Assembly: GCA_031549625.1 (NCBI GenBank) | Contig: JAVBPK010000060.1 | Coordinates: 1-23,084 of the forward strand | Origin: JAISXK01 sp031549625 | Lineage (GTDB): Bacteria; Bacillota; Clostridia; Christensenellales; CAG-138 | Direction: 5' to 3' | DNA length: 23,084 nt | Shown here: positions 14,907-23,084 of the stretch, in pieces | How positions within the stretch are numbered: position 1 is the stretch's first letter | Layout of the letters: every line of letters begins with the position of its first letter | The notes under the pieces: generated by a model | What the model saw: the letters and a program-made list of their open reading frames with translations, nothing else | Databases searched by the model: none | Told to the model about the DNA's origin: nothing | Program-made: the position numbers and the translations under genes

Positions 14907-15188
14907 CTAGGCTTTTTTATCCGGATTTTTCCGATACAATACGAGCTTGCGGCCAATGCACTGTATGACCTCCGCGCGGAGCGGCTGCTTGAGCGCGTCC
15001 GCCGCTTCGCGCGCGGAAACCGGCGCTGTTTCCAGCACCGTAACCTTAATGAGCTCCCGCGCCTGCAAGGCAAGCGAAAGCTGTTCCGTCATTTCTTCCG
15101 TAATGCCGCCTTTGCCTATTTGAAAGATGGGGCTCAGCGCGTTTGCCTGCGCGCGCAGCTCGGCCCGTTGTTTGCTCGTTAGTTCCAT
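14907..15188 (-). CDS. yhbY: YhbY-family (CRM domain) RNA-binding protein
   Basis: The 93-residue product is a single CRM domain: LTSKQRAELRAQANALSPIFQIGKGGITEEMTEQLSLALQARELIKVTVLE, with the GxxG-type loop IGKGG and a C-terminal IQCIGRKLVLYRKNPDKK. YhbY-type proteins bind the precursor large ribosomal subunit. The ATG at 15188 is chosen because it gives the usual length. The frame is open up to 15290, but the added residues are not family-like. AAAGGA lies about twelve bases upstream, a rather long spacing. It follows obg by 85 bases, an order common in Clostridia. Confidence 0.9.
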   Translation of the reverse strand: MELTSKQRAELRAQANALSPIFQIGKGGITEEMTEQLSLALQARELIKVTVLETAPVSAREAADALKQPLRAEVIQCIGRKLVLYRKNPDKKA

Positions 15189-15273
15189 AAGATTAGAACA
15201 TCCTTTCGTTATATACGCTGATAGCGCCCGGTAAATTGCCTCAGGAGAACGGTGTGGGGCGTCGTTCATCGTC

Positions 15274-16539
15274 CTAAAGAATGAAGTCAAATTCCCAGTC
15301 GCCCATCAGCACGGTATCGCCGTCGGTTGCGCCCGCGGCGACCAGCGCGTCCACAATGCCGGACTTTTTAAGCAAAAGCTGAAAGCGGCGCATGGATGTT
15401 TCGTCGTAGGGGTCTGTGGTATCGAGTATGCGCTGCGCCTCGCCGCCGGAGACTGTGAACACGCCATCCTGCTCATGCTCCACGGTAAAGCCATCCTCAT
15501 ACATGGGTTTGAGCACAAACTCTTCTTCCTCGAAATCCTGCGCGGGCGGCACGGTGGCAAGCAGGCGCACGGTGGCGCGCAGCAAATCGTCCAGCCCCTT
15601 ATGCGCGGCGGCGGAAACGGCGATAACCTCTACGCCGTCCAATGCCTCTTCCAGGGCGTGCAAACCGTCCTCCGCGCCCGTGATATCCATTTTGTTTGCA
15701 ACAACGATTTGCGGCAGGGATGCCAGCTTTGGGCTGTAGGCGGTGAGCTCGGCGTTGATCGTGGCGCAGTCGGCGACAGGATCTCGGCCTTCGCAGCCGC
15801 TTGCGTCCACCACATGCAGCAGCATGCGCGTGCGCTCAATATGCCGTAGAAAGTCATGGCCAAGCCCCGCGCCGGCCGCCGCGCCCTCGATGAGCCCCGG
15901 AATATCCGCCAGCACAAATGTATGCGCATGGTATTGTACAACGCCGAGGTTTGGCGTCAATGTGGTAAAGTGATAGTTTGCTATTTTGGGCTTGGCGGCG
16001 GTCAGAACGGAAAGCAGCGTAGATTTGCCCACATTCGGCAGCCCGATCAGCCCCACGTCCGCGATCGTTTTTAGCTCCAGCTCCACTTCGCGCGCAAACG
16101 TCTTTTGGCCGGATTGCGCAAACCGGGGCGATTGCCGCGTCGGGGTTTTAAAGCGCGCGTTACCCTTGCCGCCGCGTCCGCCGCGCAAAAGCACCCGCTC
16201 CTTGCCTGTGCGGTTCATATCCGCGATAACCGCGCCTGTTTCGATATCGCGCACCACCGTGCCAAGCGGCACTTTGATGATAAGCGGCGCGCCGTCGCGC
16301 CCGGAAGCCAGCTCCGGCTTTCCGTCCTCGCCGCGTTCGGCGGTAAAATGGCGTTTAAATTTAAAATCAATCAGCGTGGTCATACCGGCTTCGGCCACGA
16401 GCAGCACATCGCCGCCCTTGCCGCCGTCACCGCCGGAAGGGCCGCCGCGAGCCACATATTTCTCGCGGTGGAAGGCCGAACAGCCGTTGCCACCGTCGCC
16501 GGATTTGATTGTGATACGCGCTTTGTCGATAAATTGCAT
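15274..16539 (-). CDS. obg: GTPase Obg (CgtA) with OCT domain
   Basis: The 421-residue product has the glycine-rich Obg fold at 1-157 (SGDGGNGCSAFHREKYVARGGPSGGDGGKGGDV). The G domain carries G1 GLPNVGKST (166-174), G3 DIPG (212-215), G4 NKMD (282-285) and G5 SA (309-310). The OCT domain of Gram-positive Obg proteins lies at about 345-421. Obg acts in late 50S subunit assembly and stress control. The start lies five bases after the nth stop (minus strand). There is no strong Shine-Dalgarno nearby (only AGAAAG at long distance), so translation probably depends on coupling with nth. Confidence 0.97.
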   Translation of the reverse strand: MQFIDKARITIKSGDGGNGCSAFHREKYVARGGPSGGDGGKGGDVLLVAEAGMTTLIDFKFKRHFTAERGEDGKPELASGRDGAPLIIKVPLGTVVRDIETGAVIADMNRTGKERVLLRGGRGGKGNARFKTPTRQSPRFAQSGQKTFAREVELELKTIADVGLIGLPNVGKSTLLSVLTAAKPKIANYHFTTLTPNLGVVQYHAHTFVLADIPGLIEGAAAGAGLGHDFLRHIERTRMLLHVVDASGCEGRDPVADCATINAELTAYSPKLASLPQIVVANKMDITGAEDGLHALEEALDGVEVIAVSAAAHKGLDDLLRATVRLLATVPPAQDFEEEEFVLKPMYEDGFTVEHEQDGVFTVSGGEAQRILDTTDPYDETSMRRFQLLLKKSGIVDALVAAGATDGDTVLMGDWEFDFIL

Positions 16540-16544
16540 AATTT

Positions 16545-17180
16545 TTATTGATTCTTTCTATGGTATTCGCAAATGTCCCGCACACAGCAACTCGCGCATT
16601 GCGGGCTGCGCGCGCCGCAAACCCTGCGCCCGTGGAATATCAGCCAATGGTGCGCGTCGCCCCAATCCGCCTCAGGAATAGCTTGCATCAAATGCTGTTC
16701 CGTATGCAGCGGGTCTTTCGCTGCCGCCAGGCCGATGCGGTTTGCCACGCGAAACACATGCGTGTCCACAGCAATGGCCGGAATATGAAACGCGTTGCTC
16801 ACGACCACATTGGCCGTTTTGCGGCCAACACCGGGCAGCCGCATGAGCGCGTCACGGTCTTGCGGCACCTCGCCGCCGTACTGCTCCAGCAGCAGCTTGC
16901 TGGTTTTGATGATATTGCGGCCCTTTGTCTGGTACAAACCGCAGCTTTGTATGTAGGGGAATAGCTCCGCTTCCGTAAGCGCCGCGATGCCAGCAGCCGT
17001 ATTGTATGTTTGGAAGAGCACCGCGGTGCATTTATTTACCTGCTTGTCCGTCGATTGGGCGCTCAGCATAGTCGCCACCAGCAGCTCAAACGGCGTAGAA
17101 AACATAAGCTCCGGCTTTGGCGAAGGATAAGCCGCGCCTAAAAGGGCAAGTACCCGGTTTGTTTCGCTTTTGTTCAACAT
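16545..17180 (-). CDS. nth: Endonuclease III, DNA glycosylase/AP lyase
   Basis: The 211-residue product carries the helix-hairpin-helix LPGVGRKTANVV (115-126) with catalytic Lys121, and Asp139 in AVDTHVFRVANRIGL. It also has the 4Fe-4S cluster cysteines C188-x6-C195-x2-C198-x5-C204. It removes oxidised pyrimidines and nicks at abasic sites in base excision repair. Length matches the family. The gene follows glmM by 24 bases. A weak GAAGGA about twelve bases upstream serves the ATG. Confidence 0.97.
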   Translation of the reverse strand: MLNKSETNRVLALLGAAYPSPKPELMFSTPFELLVATMLSAQSTDKQVNKCTAVLFQTYNTAAGIAALTEAELFPYIQSCGLYQTKGRNIIKTSKLLLEQYGGEVPQDRDALMRLPGVGRKTANVVVSNAFHIPAIAVDTHVFRVANRIGLAAAKDPLHTEQHLMQAIPEADWGDAHHWLIFHGRRVCGARSPQCASCCVRDICEYHRKNQ

Positions 17181-17204
17181 CGGTTGCTTTGTTCCTTCAT
17201 CGGC

Positions 17205-18560
17205 TTATTTGATCTTGCCGCCATGCTTCTCTTCCAGTATGCGCGCCATGGACAGCGCGTAAGCCTGTAAAGCGCCTTCGTCCGGTCCTTCCAGCATGAT
17301 GCGAATCAGCGGCTCGGTGCCCGAGCAGCGCACCAGCACCCGGCCATTATCGCCCAGTTCCCCTTCCACTTCGCGTATGCGCGCGGCCAACGCCTCGTCG
17401 GCGATACCCGCCTTCTTGTTTGCTTCCGGCAGCTGCACGTTTAAAAGCACTTGCGGAAAAACGGGAATATCCCCCGCCAGCAGCGACAGCCGCTTGCCGC
17501 TTGCCTGCAGCACGTTTAAAAGCTGAATGGCTGTCAGCATGCCATCTCCCGTGCTGTGGTGGTCGGAAAATATGATATGGCCGGATTGTTCGCCGCCTAG
17601 GTTATATCCTCCCGTTACCATGCGTTCCAGCACATACCTGTCGCCCACCGCCGTTTCTTCGACGTGGATTCCCTCTTCCGCCATGCGTTTTTTCAGCCCT
17701 ATATTGCTCATCACCGTGATGACGAGCGTATTTTTATTCAGCGTGCCGCGCGCCATCATATCGAGCGCGCAAATGCCCAGCACGCGGTCGCCATCCACGA
17801 TGCGGCCATGTTCGTCGGCAGCGATCAGCCTGTCGGCGTCGCCGTCAAACGCGAGCCCAACATCCGCGCCAAGGTCGACGACGAGCTGCTGCAGCCGCTC
17901 TGGATGCGTTGAGCCGCATTGGTCGTTGATGTTGCAGCCGTCCGGCTCATCTGAAAAGCTGAGCACCGTTGCGCCCAGCTCCATGAAAACATCCCGCGCG
18001 ATGCGCGAAGAAGCGCCGTTTGCGCAATCCAGCACCAGCTTCAGCCCGTCCAGACGCACCTTTGCCGTTCCAATTAAAAATTCACGGTATTCATCCTGCG
18101 CGCGGCGCATGCGGATGATCCGGCCAACATTTGAACCGACCGGCCGCGGAAGCGGTTCGCCGGATTCCAGCAGCGCTTCGATTTTGTCTTCCAGCGCGTC
18201 AGAAAGCTTGTTGCCAGTTCTGTCAAAAAACTTGATGCCGTTGTATTCCATCGGATTGTGCGACGCGGATATCATGACGGCGGCATCCGCCTCGCAAAGC
18301 CGCACAAGATACGATACGGCGGGCGTGGGTAAAACGCCCATCTGCACAACATCCCCGCCAACAGAGCAAATGCCCGCCGAAAGCGCGTTCATAAGCATTT
18401 TCCCGGAAATGCGCGTATCCATGCCTATCAGTATACGCGGCGAGTGCACTTCACTCGTCAGCACATATGCGCCCGCCGCGCCTAATTTCATCGCCAGCTC
18501 ACAGCTAAGCGTTTCGTTGGCAATGCCCCGAACGCCGTCCGTGCCAAATAGTTTTCCCAT
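17205..18560 (-). CDS. glmM: Phosphoglucosamine mutase
   Basis: The 451-residue product converts glucosamine-6-phosphate to glucosamine-1-phosphate for peptidoglycan precursor synthesis. It begins GKLFGTDGVRGIAN. The phosphoserine site is in MISASHNPMEYNGIKFF (Ser100), the Mg-binding loop DGDADR is at 239-244, the sugar-binding region is EETAVGDRYVLERM-GGYNLGGEQSGHIIF, and the phosphate-binding loop is VRCSGTEPLIRIMLEG near the end. Length is normal (about 450). GAGGT lies eight bases before the ATG. In many Bacillota it sits next to cdaA/cdaR, but not here. Instead it heads the nth-obg-yhbY group. Confidence 0.97.
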   Translation of the reverse strand: MGKLFGTDGVRGIANETLSCELAMKLGAAGAYVLTSEVHSPRILIGMDTRISGKMLMNALSAGICSVGGDVVQMGVLPTPAVSYLVRLCEADAAVMISASHNPMEYNGIKFFDRTGNKLSDALEDKIEALLESGEPLPRPVGSNVGRIIRMRRAQDEYREFLIGTAKVRLDGLKLVLDCANGASSRIARDVFMELGATVLSFSDEPDGCNINDQCGSTHPERLQQLVVDLGADVGLAFDGDADRLIAADEHGRIVDGDRVLGICALDMMARGTLNKNTLVITVMSNIGLKKRMAEEGIHVEETAVGDRYVLERMVTGGYNLGGEQSGHIIFSDHHSTGDGMLTAIQLLNVLQASGKRLSLLAGDIPVFPQVLLNVQLPEANKKAGIADEALAARIREVEGELGDNGRVLVRCSGTEPLIRIMLEGPDEGALQAYALSMARILEEKHGGKIK

Positions 18561-18679
18561 ACTTATACCTCGGTTCCATAAACTCTAAGCGCGTCAACTA
18601 TATATATCGCTGATTCGCGCATAATATACAAAATGCTTTTGGAGTGGCGCGATGTATATCGCCGCCTGTTCTTTATTCC
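18561..18679. other. Intergenic gap between trxB and glmM
   Basis: The gap holds a hairpin in GGCGCGAT...ATCGCCGCC (about 18646-18666, 8 bp with a one-base bulge) without a T-run. It could be a weak end to trxB transcription. A TTGACG sequence near 18590 on the minus strand lacks a -10 at the right distance. No clear glmM promoter was found, so read-through from trxB is possible. Confidence 0.3.
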
Positions 18680-19591
18680 TTATCCTTCGCTCAACAGCTC
18701 CAGCGCCTGCGTAGCGGCGATGGCGCCGTCGGCAACGGCGGTCACTACCTGGCGCAGCGGTGTTTCCCGTACGTCCCCCGCGGCAAACACGCCATTTATG
18801 GCGGTGCGCATGCGCGGATCCGTGATGATTTGGCCACCGGCGGACAAGGGCAGCTTCCCCGCGACGAGCGCTGTGCGCGGATCAACTCCCACGGCAACAA
18901 AGAGCGCCGCCGCACCGCGCGCAGTTTCTTCCGCGGTTTGTGTGTGGCGCAGCGTGAGCCCGCTCAGCACGTCGTCCCCGTGCAAGGCTGTGACGGTTTG
19001 ATTCCAGCAAAGCTCGATCTTTGGTTCCGCGAACACGGCTTTTTGCAGCGCGGCGCTGCCGCGCAATTTATCGCGGCGGTGTATGAGCAGCACCTTGCTT
19101 GCAAAGCGGGCCAGGTACAGGGCATCAGCAAGCGCGGTATCGCCGCCGCCAACTACGGCGACTTCACGGTTTCTAAAGAATGCGCCGTCGCAGGTAGCGC
19201 AATAGGAAACGCCCTTTCCTTCCAGCTCGCTTTCACGCGGCACGCCCAGTTTGCGCGGAGTTGCGCCCATGCATAGTATCACAGCGCGGGCCTCTTGGCA
19301 ATCGCGGCTTGTAAATACACGCTTGACGGGCCCGTCCAGTTCCAGCTTTTCCACCGGCCCATATTGCGTTTTCAGGCCGAAGCGCAGGGCCTGCTGTTCT
19401 ATGCGCGCGCCAAGCTCCGCGCCCGGTATGCCCTCGGCAAAGCCGGGATAGTTATCGATCTGCACGGTATTGGCGGCCTGTCCGCCCACAAAAATTTCTT
19501 CAAACAGCACGGTTTCCGCGCCACCGCGGGCCGCGTACAGCCCCGCGGCCAGTCCAGCGGGTCCGCCGCCGATGATGGCAATATCTATCAT
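18680..19591 (-). CDS. trxB: Thioredoxin reductase-like flavoprotein
   Basis: The 303-residue product has an FAD motif at the start (IIGGGPAG, residues 6-13), the redox-active pair C131-A-T-C134-D, an NADPH motif (VVGGGDTALADALY, 147-160) and the closing FAD motif GVFAAGDVRETPLRQVVTAVADGAIAA. This is the low-molecular-weight NADPH-dependent TrxB layout, which reduces thioredoxin. ATG at 19591 is chosen because GGAGG lies about seven bases upstream. The frame is open to 19690 but the extra residues are not family-like. The start overlaps the rpe stop as ATGA. No thioredoxin gene is next to it. Confidence 0.95.
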   Translation of the reverse strand: MIDIAIIGGGPAGLAAGLYAARGGAETVLFEEIFVGGQAANTVQIDNYPGFAEGIPGAELGARIEQQALRFGLKTQYGPVEKLELDGPVKRVFTSRDCQEARAVILCMGATPRKLGVPRESELEGKGVSYCATCDGAFFRNREVAVVGGGDTALADALYLARFASKVLLIHRRDKLRGSAALQKAVFAEPKIELCWNQTVTALHGDDVLSGLTLRHTQTAEETARGAAALFVAVGVDPRTALVAGKLPLSAGGQIITDPRMRTAINGVFAAGDVRETPLRQVVTAVADGAIAATQALELLSEG

Positions 19592-20241
19592 AATTGACCT
19601 CCTCGTAACAGCCGGATGGTTTCGGCGGGATTTTGCGCCGAAAACACCGTATTGCCCGCCACAAGCACGGTAGCGCCCGCATCTGCGCAAAGGCGGGCGG
19701 TTTCCAGCGTTATCCCTCCATCCACCTCGATATCAAATGAAAGCCCCTTGCGCCGCGCCATGTCGGCCAGCGCCTGAATTTTCGCGGGGATATGCGGCAA
19801 AAAGCGCTGCCCCCCAAAGCCGGGGTTCACGCTCATGAGCAGCACCATGTCGCAGTATTCAAGCGAATATTCCAGCGTGGAAAGCGATGTAGCGGGATTG
19901 ACCACAAGGCCCGCTTTCTTTTTTGCGTCGCGAATGCGCTGTAATTGGCGCTGGATATGCGTTTCCGCCTCCACGTGGAACGTGATGATATCCGCACCCG
20001 CGTCGATAAACGGGCCGATCCAATCGGCGGGTTTTGTCACCATCAGATGCACGTCCAGCTCCAGCGCCGTTATGCCGCGCACGGCCTGACACATCAACGG
20101 CCCAAACGTAATATTTGGCACAAAGTGCCCGTCCATCACGTCGAAATGAATCAAATCCGCCTGCGCGTCCTGCAACATCCGCACGGCATCGCCCATAAAG
20201 GCGAAATTGGCCGATAATATGGAAGGCGCGATCCTAATCAT
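19588..20241 (-). CDS. rpe: Ribulose-phosphate 3-epimerase
   Basis: The 217-residue TIM barrel interconverts ribulose-5-phosphate and xylulose-5-phosphate. Diagnostic segments are IAPSILSANFA, HFDVMDGHFVPNITFGP, ELDVHLMVTKP, MSVNPGFGGQRF and DIEVDGGITLETA, containing the metal-binding His and Asp residues. The start overlaps the rsgA end by eight bases, with AGGAAG inside rsgA as a possible ribosome site, so it is coupled to rsgA. The rsgA-rpe pair behind a PASTA kinase is common in Bacillota. Confidence 0.97.
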   Translation of the reverse strand: MIRIAPSILSANFAFMGDAVRMLQDAQADLIHFDVMDGHFVPNITFGPLMCQAVRGITALELDVHLMVTKPADWIGPFIDAGADIITFHVEAETHIQRQLQRIRDAKKKAGLVVNPATSLSTLEYSLEYCDMVLLMSVNPGFGGQRFLPHIPAKIQALADMARRKGLSFDIEVDGGITLETARLCADAGATVLVAGNTVFSAQNPAETIRLLRGGQL

Positions 20242-21112
20242 ATTGGTGCTTCCTCATTTCTTCAAATTGGGTGCAAAGGGCGACATAACGCTGGTAACGG
20301 CCCTCAGCTATTTTATGTTGGCCGAGTAATTCCTTTACGGCACAATCAGGCTCGCTGCGATGCGAACAGGCTGGAAACCGGCAGCGCTCCGGCGCATCGC
20401 CGAATTCGCGGTAAGCTGCGTTAAGCGTATCCTGCGAAAAACCCGGCAGCTCCAGCAGCGAAAAGCCGGGCGTGTCAAGCACTGCGCCGCCACGGTATGG
20501 CCAAAGTTCCGCATGGCGCGTGGTGTGCTTGCCGCGATCCGTGCGGCGGGCAAGGCCGCCAACAGGCAAATGCAGCAACGGCAGCAGCCCGTTTAAAAGG
20601 GAGCTTTTGCCGACCGCGCTTTGCCCGGCAAAACAGCTGATCTTTCCGGCCAGCGCATCGGAAAGCGCCTGCATGCCGGTGGCGGTATGCGCCGAAACCC
20701 GCAGCGTCCGAAAATGCGCACTGTATTCCTGCATAAAAGCGGCGGCAGCCTCTTCGGCCTCGTCGAGCTTGTTAAATACGATAAGCGGCTCAATGCCATG
20801 CCGGGCGGCGGCAAGCAAAAGTTTATCGCATAACAGCAGGTCGGGTTTTGGCGCGCCCATGGAAAGCACGATCACCAGCTGGTCGATATTCGCGACGGGC
20901 GGGCGCGTAAGCAAGTTGCGCCGGGGCAAAATATCCAGCAGCAGCGCGTCGCCGCTCGCCTGGTTTTCGAACGCCACACGGTCACCGCAAACGGGCGAAA
21001 TGCCCTCTATGCGAAATTTACCGCGCGCTTTCGCCGTGACTTCCCGGCCCGAATCCGCCAGTATCGAATAAAACCCGCCAACGCCTTTTAGAAGCAAACC
21101 TTGTTCGCGCAT
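20234..21112 (-). CDS. rsgA: Small ribosomal subunit assembly GTPase RsgA
   Basis: The 292-residue product is a circularly permuted GTPase: an OB-fold at 1-70, then G4 NKLD (114-117) before G1 GQSAVGKSS (163-171) and G3 DTPGF (213-217). A zinc site C244-x4-C249-x-H251-x5-C257 and a helical tail follow. RsgA (YjeQ/YloQ) checks late 30S maturation. Its start is three bases after the prkC stop, with AGGGAG about seven bases upstream within the prkC end. Confidence 0.97.
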   Translation of the reverse strand: MREQGLLLKGVGGFYSILADSGREVTAKARGKFRIEGISPVCGDRVAFENQASGDALLLDILPRRNLLTRPPVANIDQLVIVLSMGAPKPDLLLCDKLLLAAARHGIEPLIVFNKLDEAEEAAAAFMQEYSAHFRTLRVSAHTATGMQALSDALAGKISCFAGQSAVGKSSLLNGLLPLLHLPVGGLARRTDRGKHTTRHAELWPYRGGAVLDTPGFSLLELPGFSQDTLNAAYREFGDAPERCRFPACSHRSEPDCAVKELLGQHKIAEGRYQRYVALCTQFEEMRKHQYD

Positions 21113-21115
21113 ACA

Positions 21116-22963
21116 TTACTCCCTGAAAGAAAAGATTACGGGAATCTGACGCACTTGCGAACCGTTCAAGTAAAGCAGCATCTGAAATTCACCGCCGGCA
21201 TTGCTTTCCGGCAACAGGGAAAGCTCCTGCTCGCCCTGCGCCAATGTGGCTGTATGCACGATTTGTTCGTAGGGTATGCCGTTTTCTTCGCGCAGCAGCG
21301 TGGCCATAAAGGCCGCGTCGTCCTCCGGTACGTCGAGCGGAATGCTGAGATTAGCCGTGTATTCGAGCGAACTTGCCACCGTCAGCGTAAACGGGTCGGT
21401 ATTGATGAAGGGCTCGCCCTGCGCAGGCGTTTGTAAAACCACATGGCCAATGGCCACCTGCGTGTCAGCCGCGGCCGTCAGCGCCACGCGGAACGCGGTA
21501 AAGCCCCTGTCCTTTAGCAAAGCAAGCGCGTCGACAAGCGCAAGTTCCGTCACGTTGGGCGCCTCGATGCTGCGGCTCGGTTCACCACAGATCACGATGT
21601 TCACTTCGTCCCCTTCCAGCAGGCTGGCCTGCGCAACGGGGTCCTGGCGAAATATGGTGCCCACGGGATAATCGGCAAGGCGGTATTCGATATCGCCGCG
21701 TTGCAAGCCGGCGGCGGTCAACGCCTCGGTGGCCTCTGAAAGCGTCATGCCCAGCAAGTTTGGCGCAATGCAGGTGGGCAAACCGGCGCTTACCACGATT
21801 TGGATAACGCCGCCGGGCTTTAATTCCGAACCGGCTATAGGCGTTTGTGAGAGCACGATGCCGCTGTCGTATTGATCGGTTACGACGGTTTCAATCACCT
21901 CGGCCGCATAACCACGAAGGGAGGCTGTATTCTTCGCCTCCTCCACCGTCTTGCCTTCCAAGGTAGGCACAAGCAGCGATGTGGCGGGTGTGCGCGTTTG
22001 ATCCATAAGCAGCAGCACCACGAACAGGCTTATCATAACGAGCGCCGCCATGGCGATACGCATGACGCCGATGCCCGGCTTGCGTTTGGAGGCCGTTTTC
22101 GGAGGCACATCGGTAAGGCGGGCAAATGTGCCCGAAGGCTCGCGCAGTACGCGCAAAAGATCCGTGCGCATATCGCGCGCGCATTGATAACGCTGCTTCG
22201 GATCCTTTTGCATGGCCTTTACGATGATATCGTTCAACGCGGGCGGAATAGAAGGGTTCAAGCTGATGGGCGGCGGGGGGGCTTCATGCAAGTGCTTGAT
22301 GGCGACGGAGACGGAAGTCTCGCCGGAAAAGGGTACCTGGCCCGTCGCCATCTCGTACAATGTGACGCCCATGGAATAAATATCGCTTTTCAGCGTGACC
22401 GTTTCGCCCATCGCTTGTTCCGGCGAAAGATAATGCACAGAACCGAGCACGCTGCCGCCTATAAATGTCTGCGTATTTTCCGAGGCGGTCTGGCGGGCAA
22501 TGCCAAAGTCCGCCAGCTTTGCCCTGCTGCGAGAGTTCACGATGATGTTTTGTGGTTTGACGTCGCGGTGGACGATGCCGCGCTCATGCGCGTGGGAAAG
22601 CGCGTCAAGCACTTGTGCGCCTATGGCTACCAATGCGCGGGTGGACAGCCTGCCTTGCTCCTGTATACGTTCTTTGAGCGTATGCCCTTCCACATATTCG
22701 AGCACGATGTAATGCATGCCCTCGGAAATGCCGACATCGTAGCTGCGCACAATATTGTCGTGCGAAAGCACAAGCACGGCCTCCGCTTCCTGCGCAAAGC
22801 GCCGCACAAACGTTGCGTCGGATTCATATTCGGGCTTTAAAACCTTCACGGCGACCGTACGCTGCGGCGCCATAAGCTGCGTCGCCTTATAAACATCAGC
22901 CATGCCGCCTGAGCCTATTTTCTCCTCAAGCTGATACAAATTGGAAAGAATACGCCCGATCAC
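21116..22963 (-). CDS. prkC: PASTA-domain Ser/Thr protein kinase
   Basis: The 615-residue product has a Hanks-type kinase domain at about 1-270: glycine loop IGSGGMADVY, Lys40 in VAVK, HRDVKPQNI (Asp134) and DFG (152-154). A juxtamembrane linker and one transmembrane helix (about 303-320) come next, then three PASTA domains (331-393, 395-459, 466-530) outside the cell. The last 85 residues form an extra C-terminal beta-rich domain. PASTA repeats sense muropeptides or lipid II, and the kinase controls cell-wall and spore-germination processes in relatives. The start is GTG at 22963, overlapping the stop of the phosphatase gene as GTGA. Confidence 0.96.
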   Translation of the reverse strand: MIGRILSNLYQLEEKIGSGGMADVYKATQLMAPQRTVAVKVLKPEYESDATFVRRFAQEAEAVLVLSHDNIVRSYDVGISEGMHYIVLEYVEGHTLKERIQEQGRLSTRALVAIGAQVLDALSHAHERGIVHRDVKPQNIIVNSRSRAKLADFGIARQTASENTQTFIGGSVLGSVHYLSPEQAMGETVTLKSDIYSMGVTLYEMATGQVPFSGETSVSVAIKHLHEAPPPPISLNPSIPPALNDIIVKAMQKDPKQRYQCARDMRTDLLRVLREPSGTFARLTDVPPKTASKRKPGIGVMRIAMAALVMISLFVVLLLMDQTRTPATSLLVPTLEGKTVEEAKNTASLRGYAAEVIETVVTDQYDSGIVLSQTPIAGSELKPGGVIQIVVSAGLPTCIAPNLLGMTLSEATEALTAAGLQRGDIEYRLADYPVGTIFRQDPVAQASLLEGDEVNIVICGEPSRSIEAPNVTELALVDALALLKDRGFTAFRVALTAAADTQVAIGHVVLQTPAQGEPFINTDPFTLTVASSLEYTANLSIPLDVPEDDAAFMATLLREENGIPYEQIVHTATLAQGEQELSLLPESNAGGEFQMLLYLNGSQVRQIPVIFSFRE

Positions 22964-23084
22964 GCGCGCTCACCTCCCGTATTGCGGGCCAGCAGCGCCG
23001 TAATATTATCGGTGGCCCCGGCATCCAACGCCGCCTGCACGAGCGCCTCCGCCACCTCTTGCAAGGGAAGCTCCTGGTGCAGCA
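22960..23084 (-). CDS. PP2C-type protein phosphatase, C-terminal part (partial at window edge)
   Basis: Only the last 41 residues lie in the window. They read QELPLQEVAEALVQAALDAGATDNITALLARNTGGERA, ending in the GATDNIT-type motif that carries a metal-binding Asp of PP2C phosphatases. The stop at 22960-22962 overlaps the prkC start. This is the Stp/PrpC partner that reverses PrkC phosphorylation. Confidence 0.85.
   Translation of the reverse strand, partial: LHQELPLQEVAEALVQAALDAGATDNITALLARNTGGERA

Noticed and set aside
17527..18588. Long plus-strand open frame of 353 codons opposite glmM
   Set aside because: It lies antisense to a clear glmM, is rich in Ser/Pro/Arg as expected for a shadow frame in GC-rich DNA, and lacks a ribosome site and family features.
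21872..22840. Plus-strand open frame of 322 codons opposite prkC
   Set aside because: Antisense to a complete kinase gene with all motifs. The composition is rich in His, Arg and Gly with no recognisable domain.

Overview
The window looks like chromosomal DNA of a moderately GC-rich member of the Bacillota, most likely of class Clostridia. The evidence is gene content and order: a PP2C phosphatase / PASTA-kinase / rsgA / rpe run, Bacillus-type PurR, obg next to yhbY, an NfeD/FloA pair, a K+-dependent-type membrane pyrophosphatase and AGGAGG-like ribosome binding sites. The lineage below class cannot be fixed from the sequence. No tRNA, rRNA, CRISPR array, transposase or phage gene was seen.

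Layout. Positions 1-108 hold the tail of an unidentified gene. Positions 142-352 hold a 211-bp non-coding element bounded by two copies of one 24-bp near-palindrome and extended imperfect terminal inverted repeats. After an extended -10 promoter comes a plus-strand run (534-4688): NfeD-like protein, small zinc-ribbon membrane protein, flotillin FloA, a membrane-anchored Gln/Arg-rich protein with 30-bp tandem repeats, and a PIG-V-like GT-C glycosyltransferase. A terminator precedes a second plus-strand run (4823-7409): two half-size chromate-transporter (ChrA) subunits with overlapping start and stop, then a MATE exporter. Two minus-strand genes follow: an EamA/DMT permease and a membrane-anchored WG-repeat protein. 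The 9555-9850 gap has a long imperfect hairpin of unknown identity. It lies before a small protein whose C-terminal part resembles the BclA/TNF-like jelly-roll domain.

A bidirectional terminator separates that gene from minus-strand hppA. An AT-rich 476-bp gap then leads to a plus-strand CpXC/zinc-ribbon protein. The remainder (13930-23084) is all minus strand. In order of transcription it carries stp (partial)-prkC-rsgA-rpe-trxB, glmM-nth-obg-yhbY and purR. This part is housekeeping: Ser/Thr phospho-signalling at the envelope, ribosome assembly GTPases (RsgA, Obg, YhbY), pentose phosphate metabolism, thiol redox, peptidoglycan precursor synthesis, base excision repair and purine regulation. 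Several starts and stops overlap (stp/prkC, rsgA/rpe, rpe/trxB), as expected for translationally coupled operons.

The least explained parts are the 142-352 element, the 9657-9736 hairpin with nearby direct repeats, the zinc-ribbon gene between nfeD and floA, and the orphan BclA-C-like gene. I see no clear novel defence or metabolic system. The non-coding structures are the best leads.
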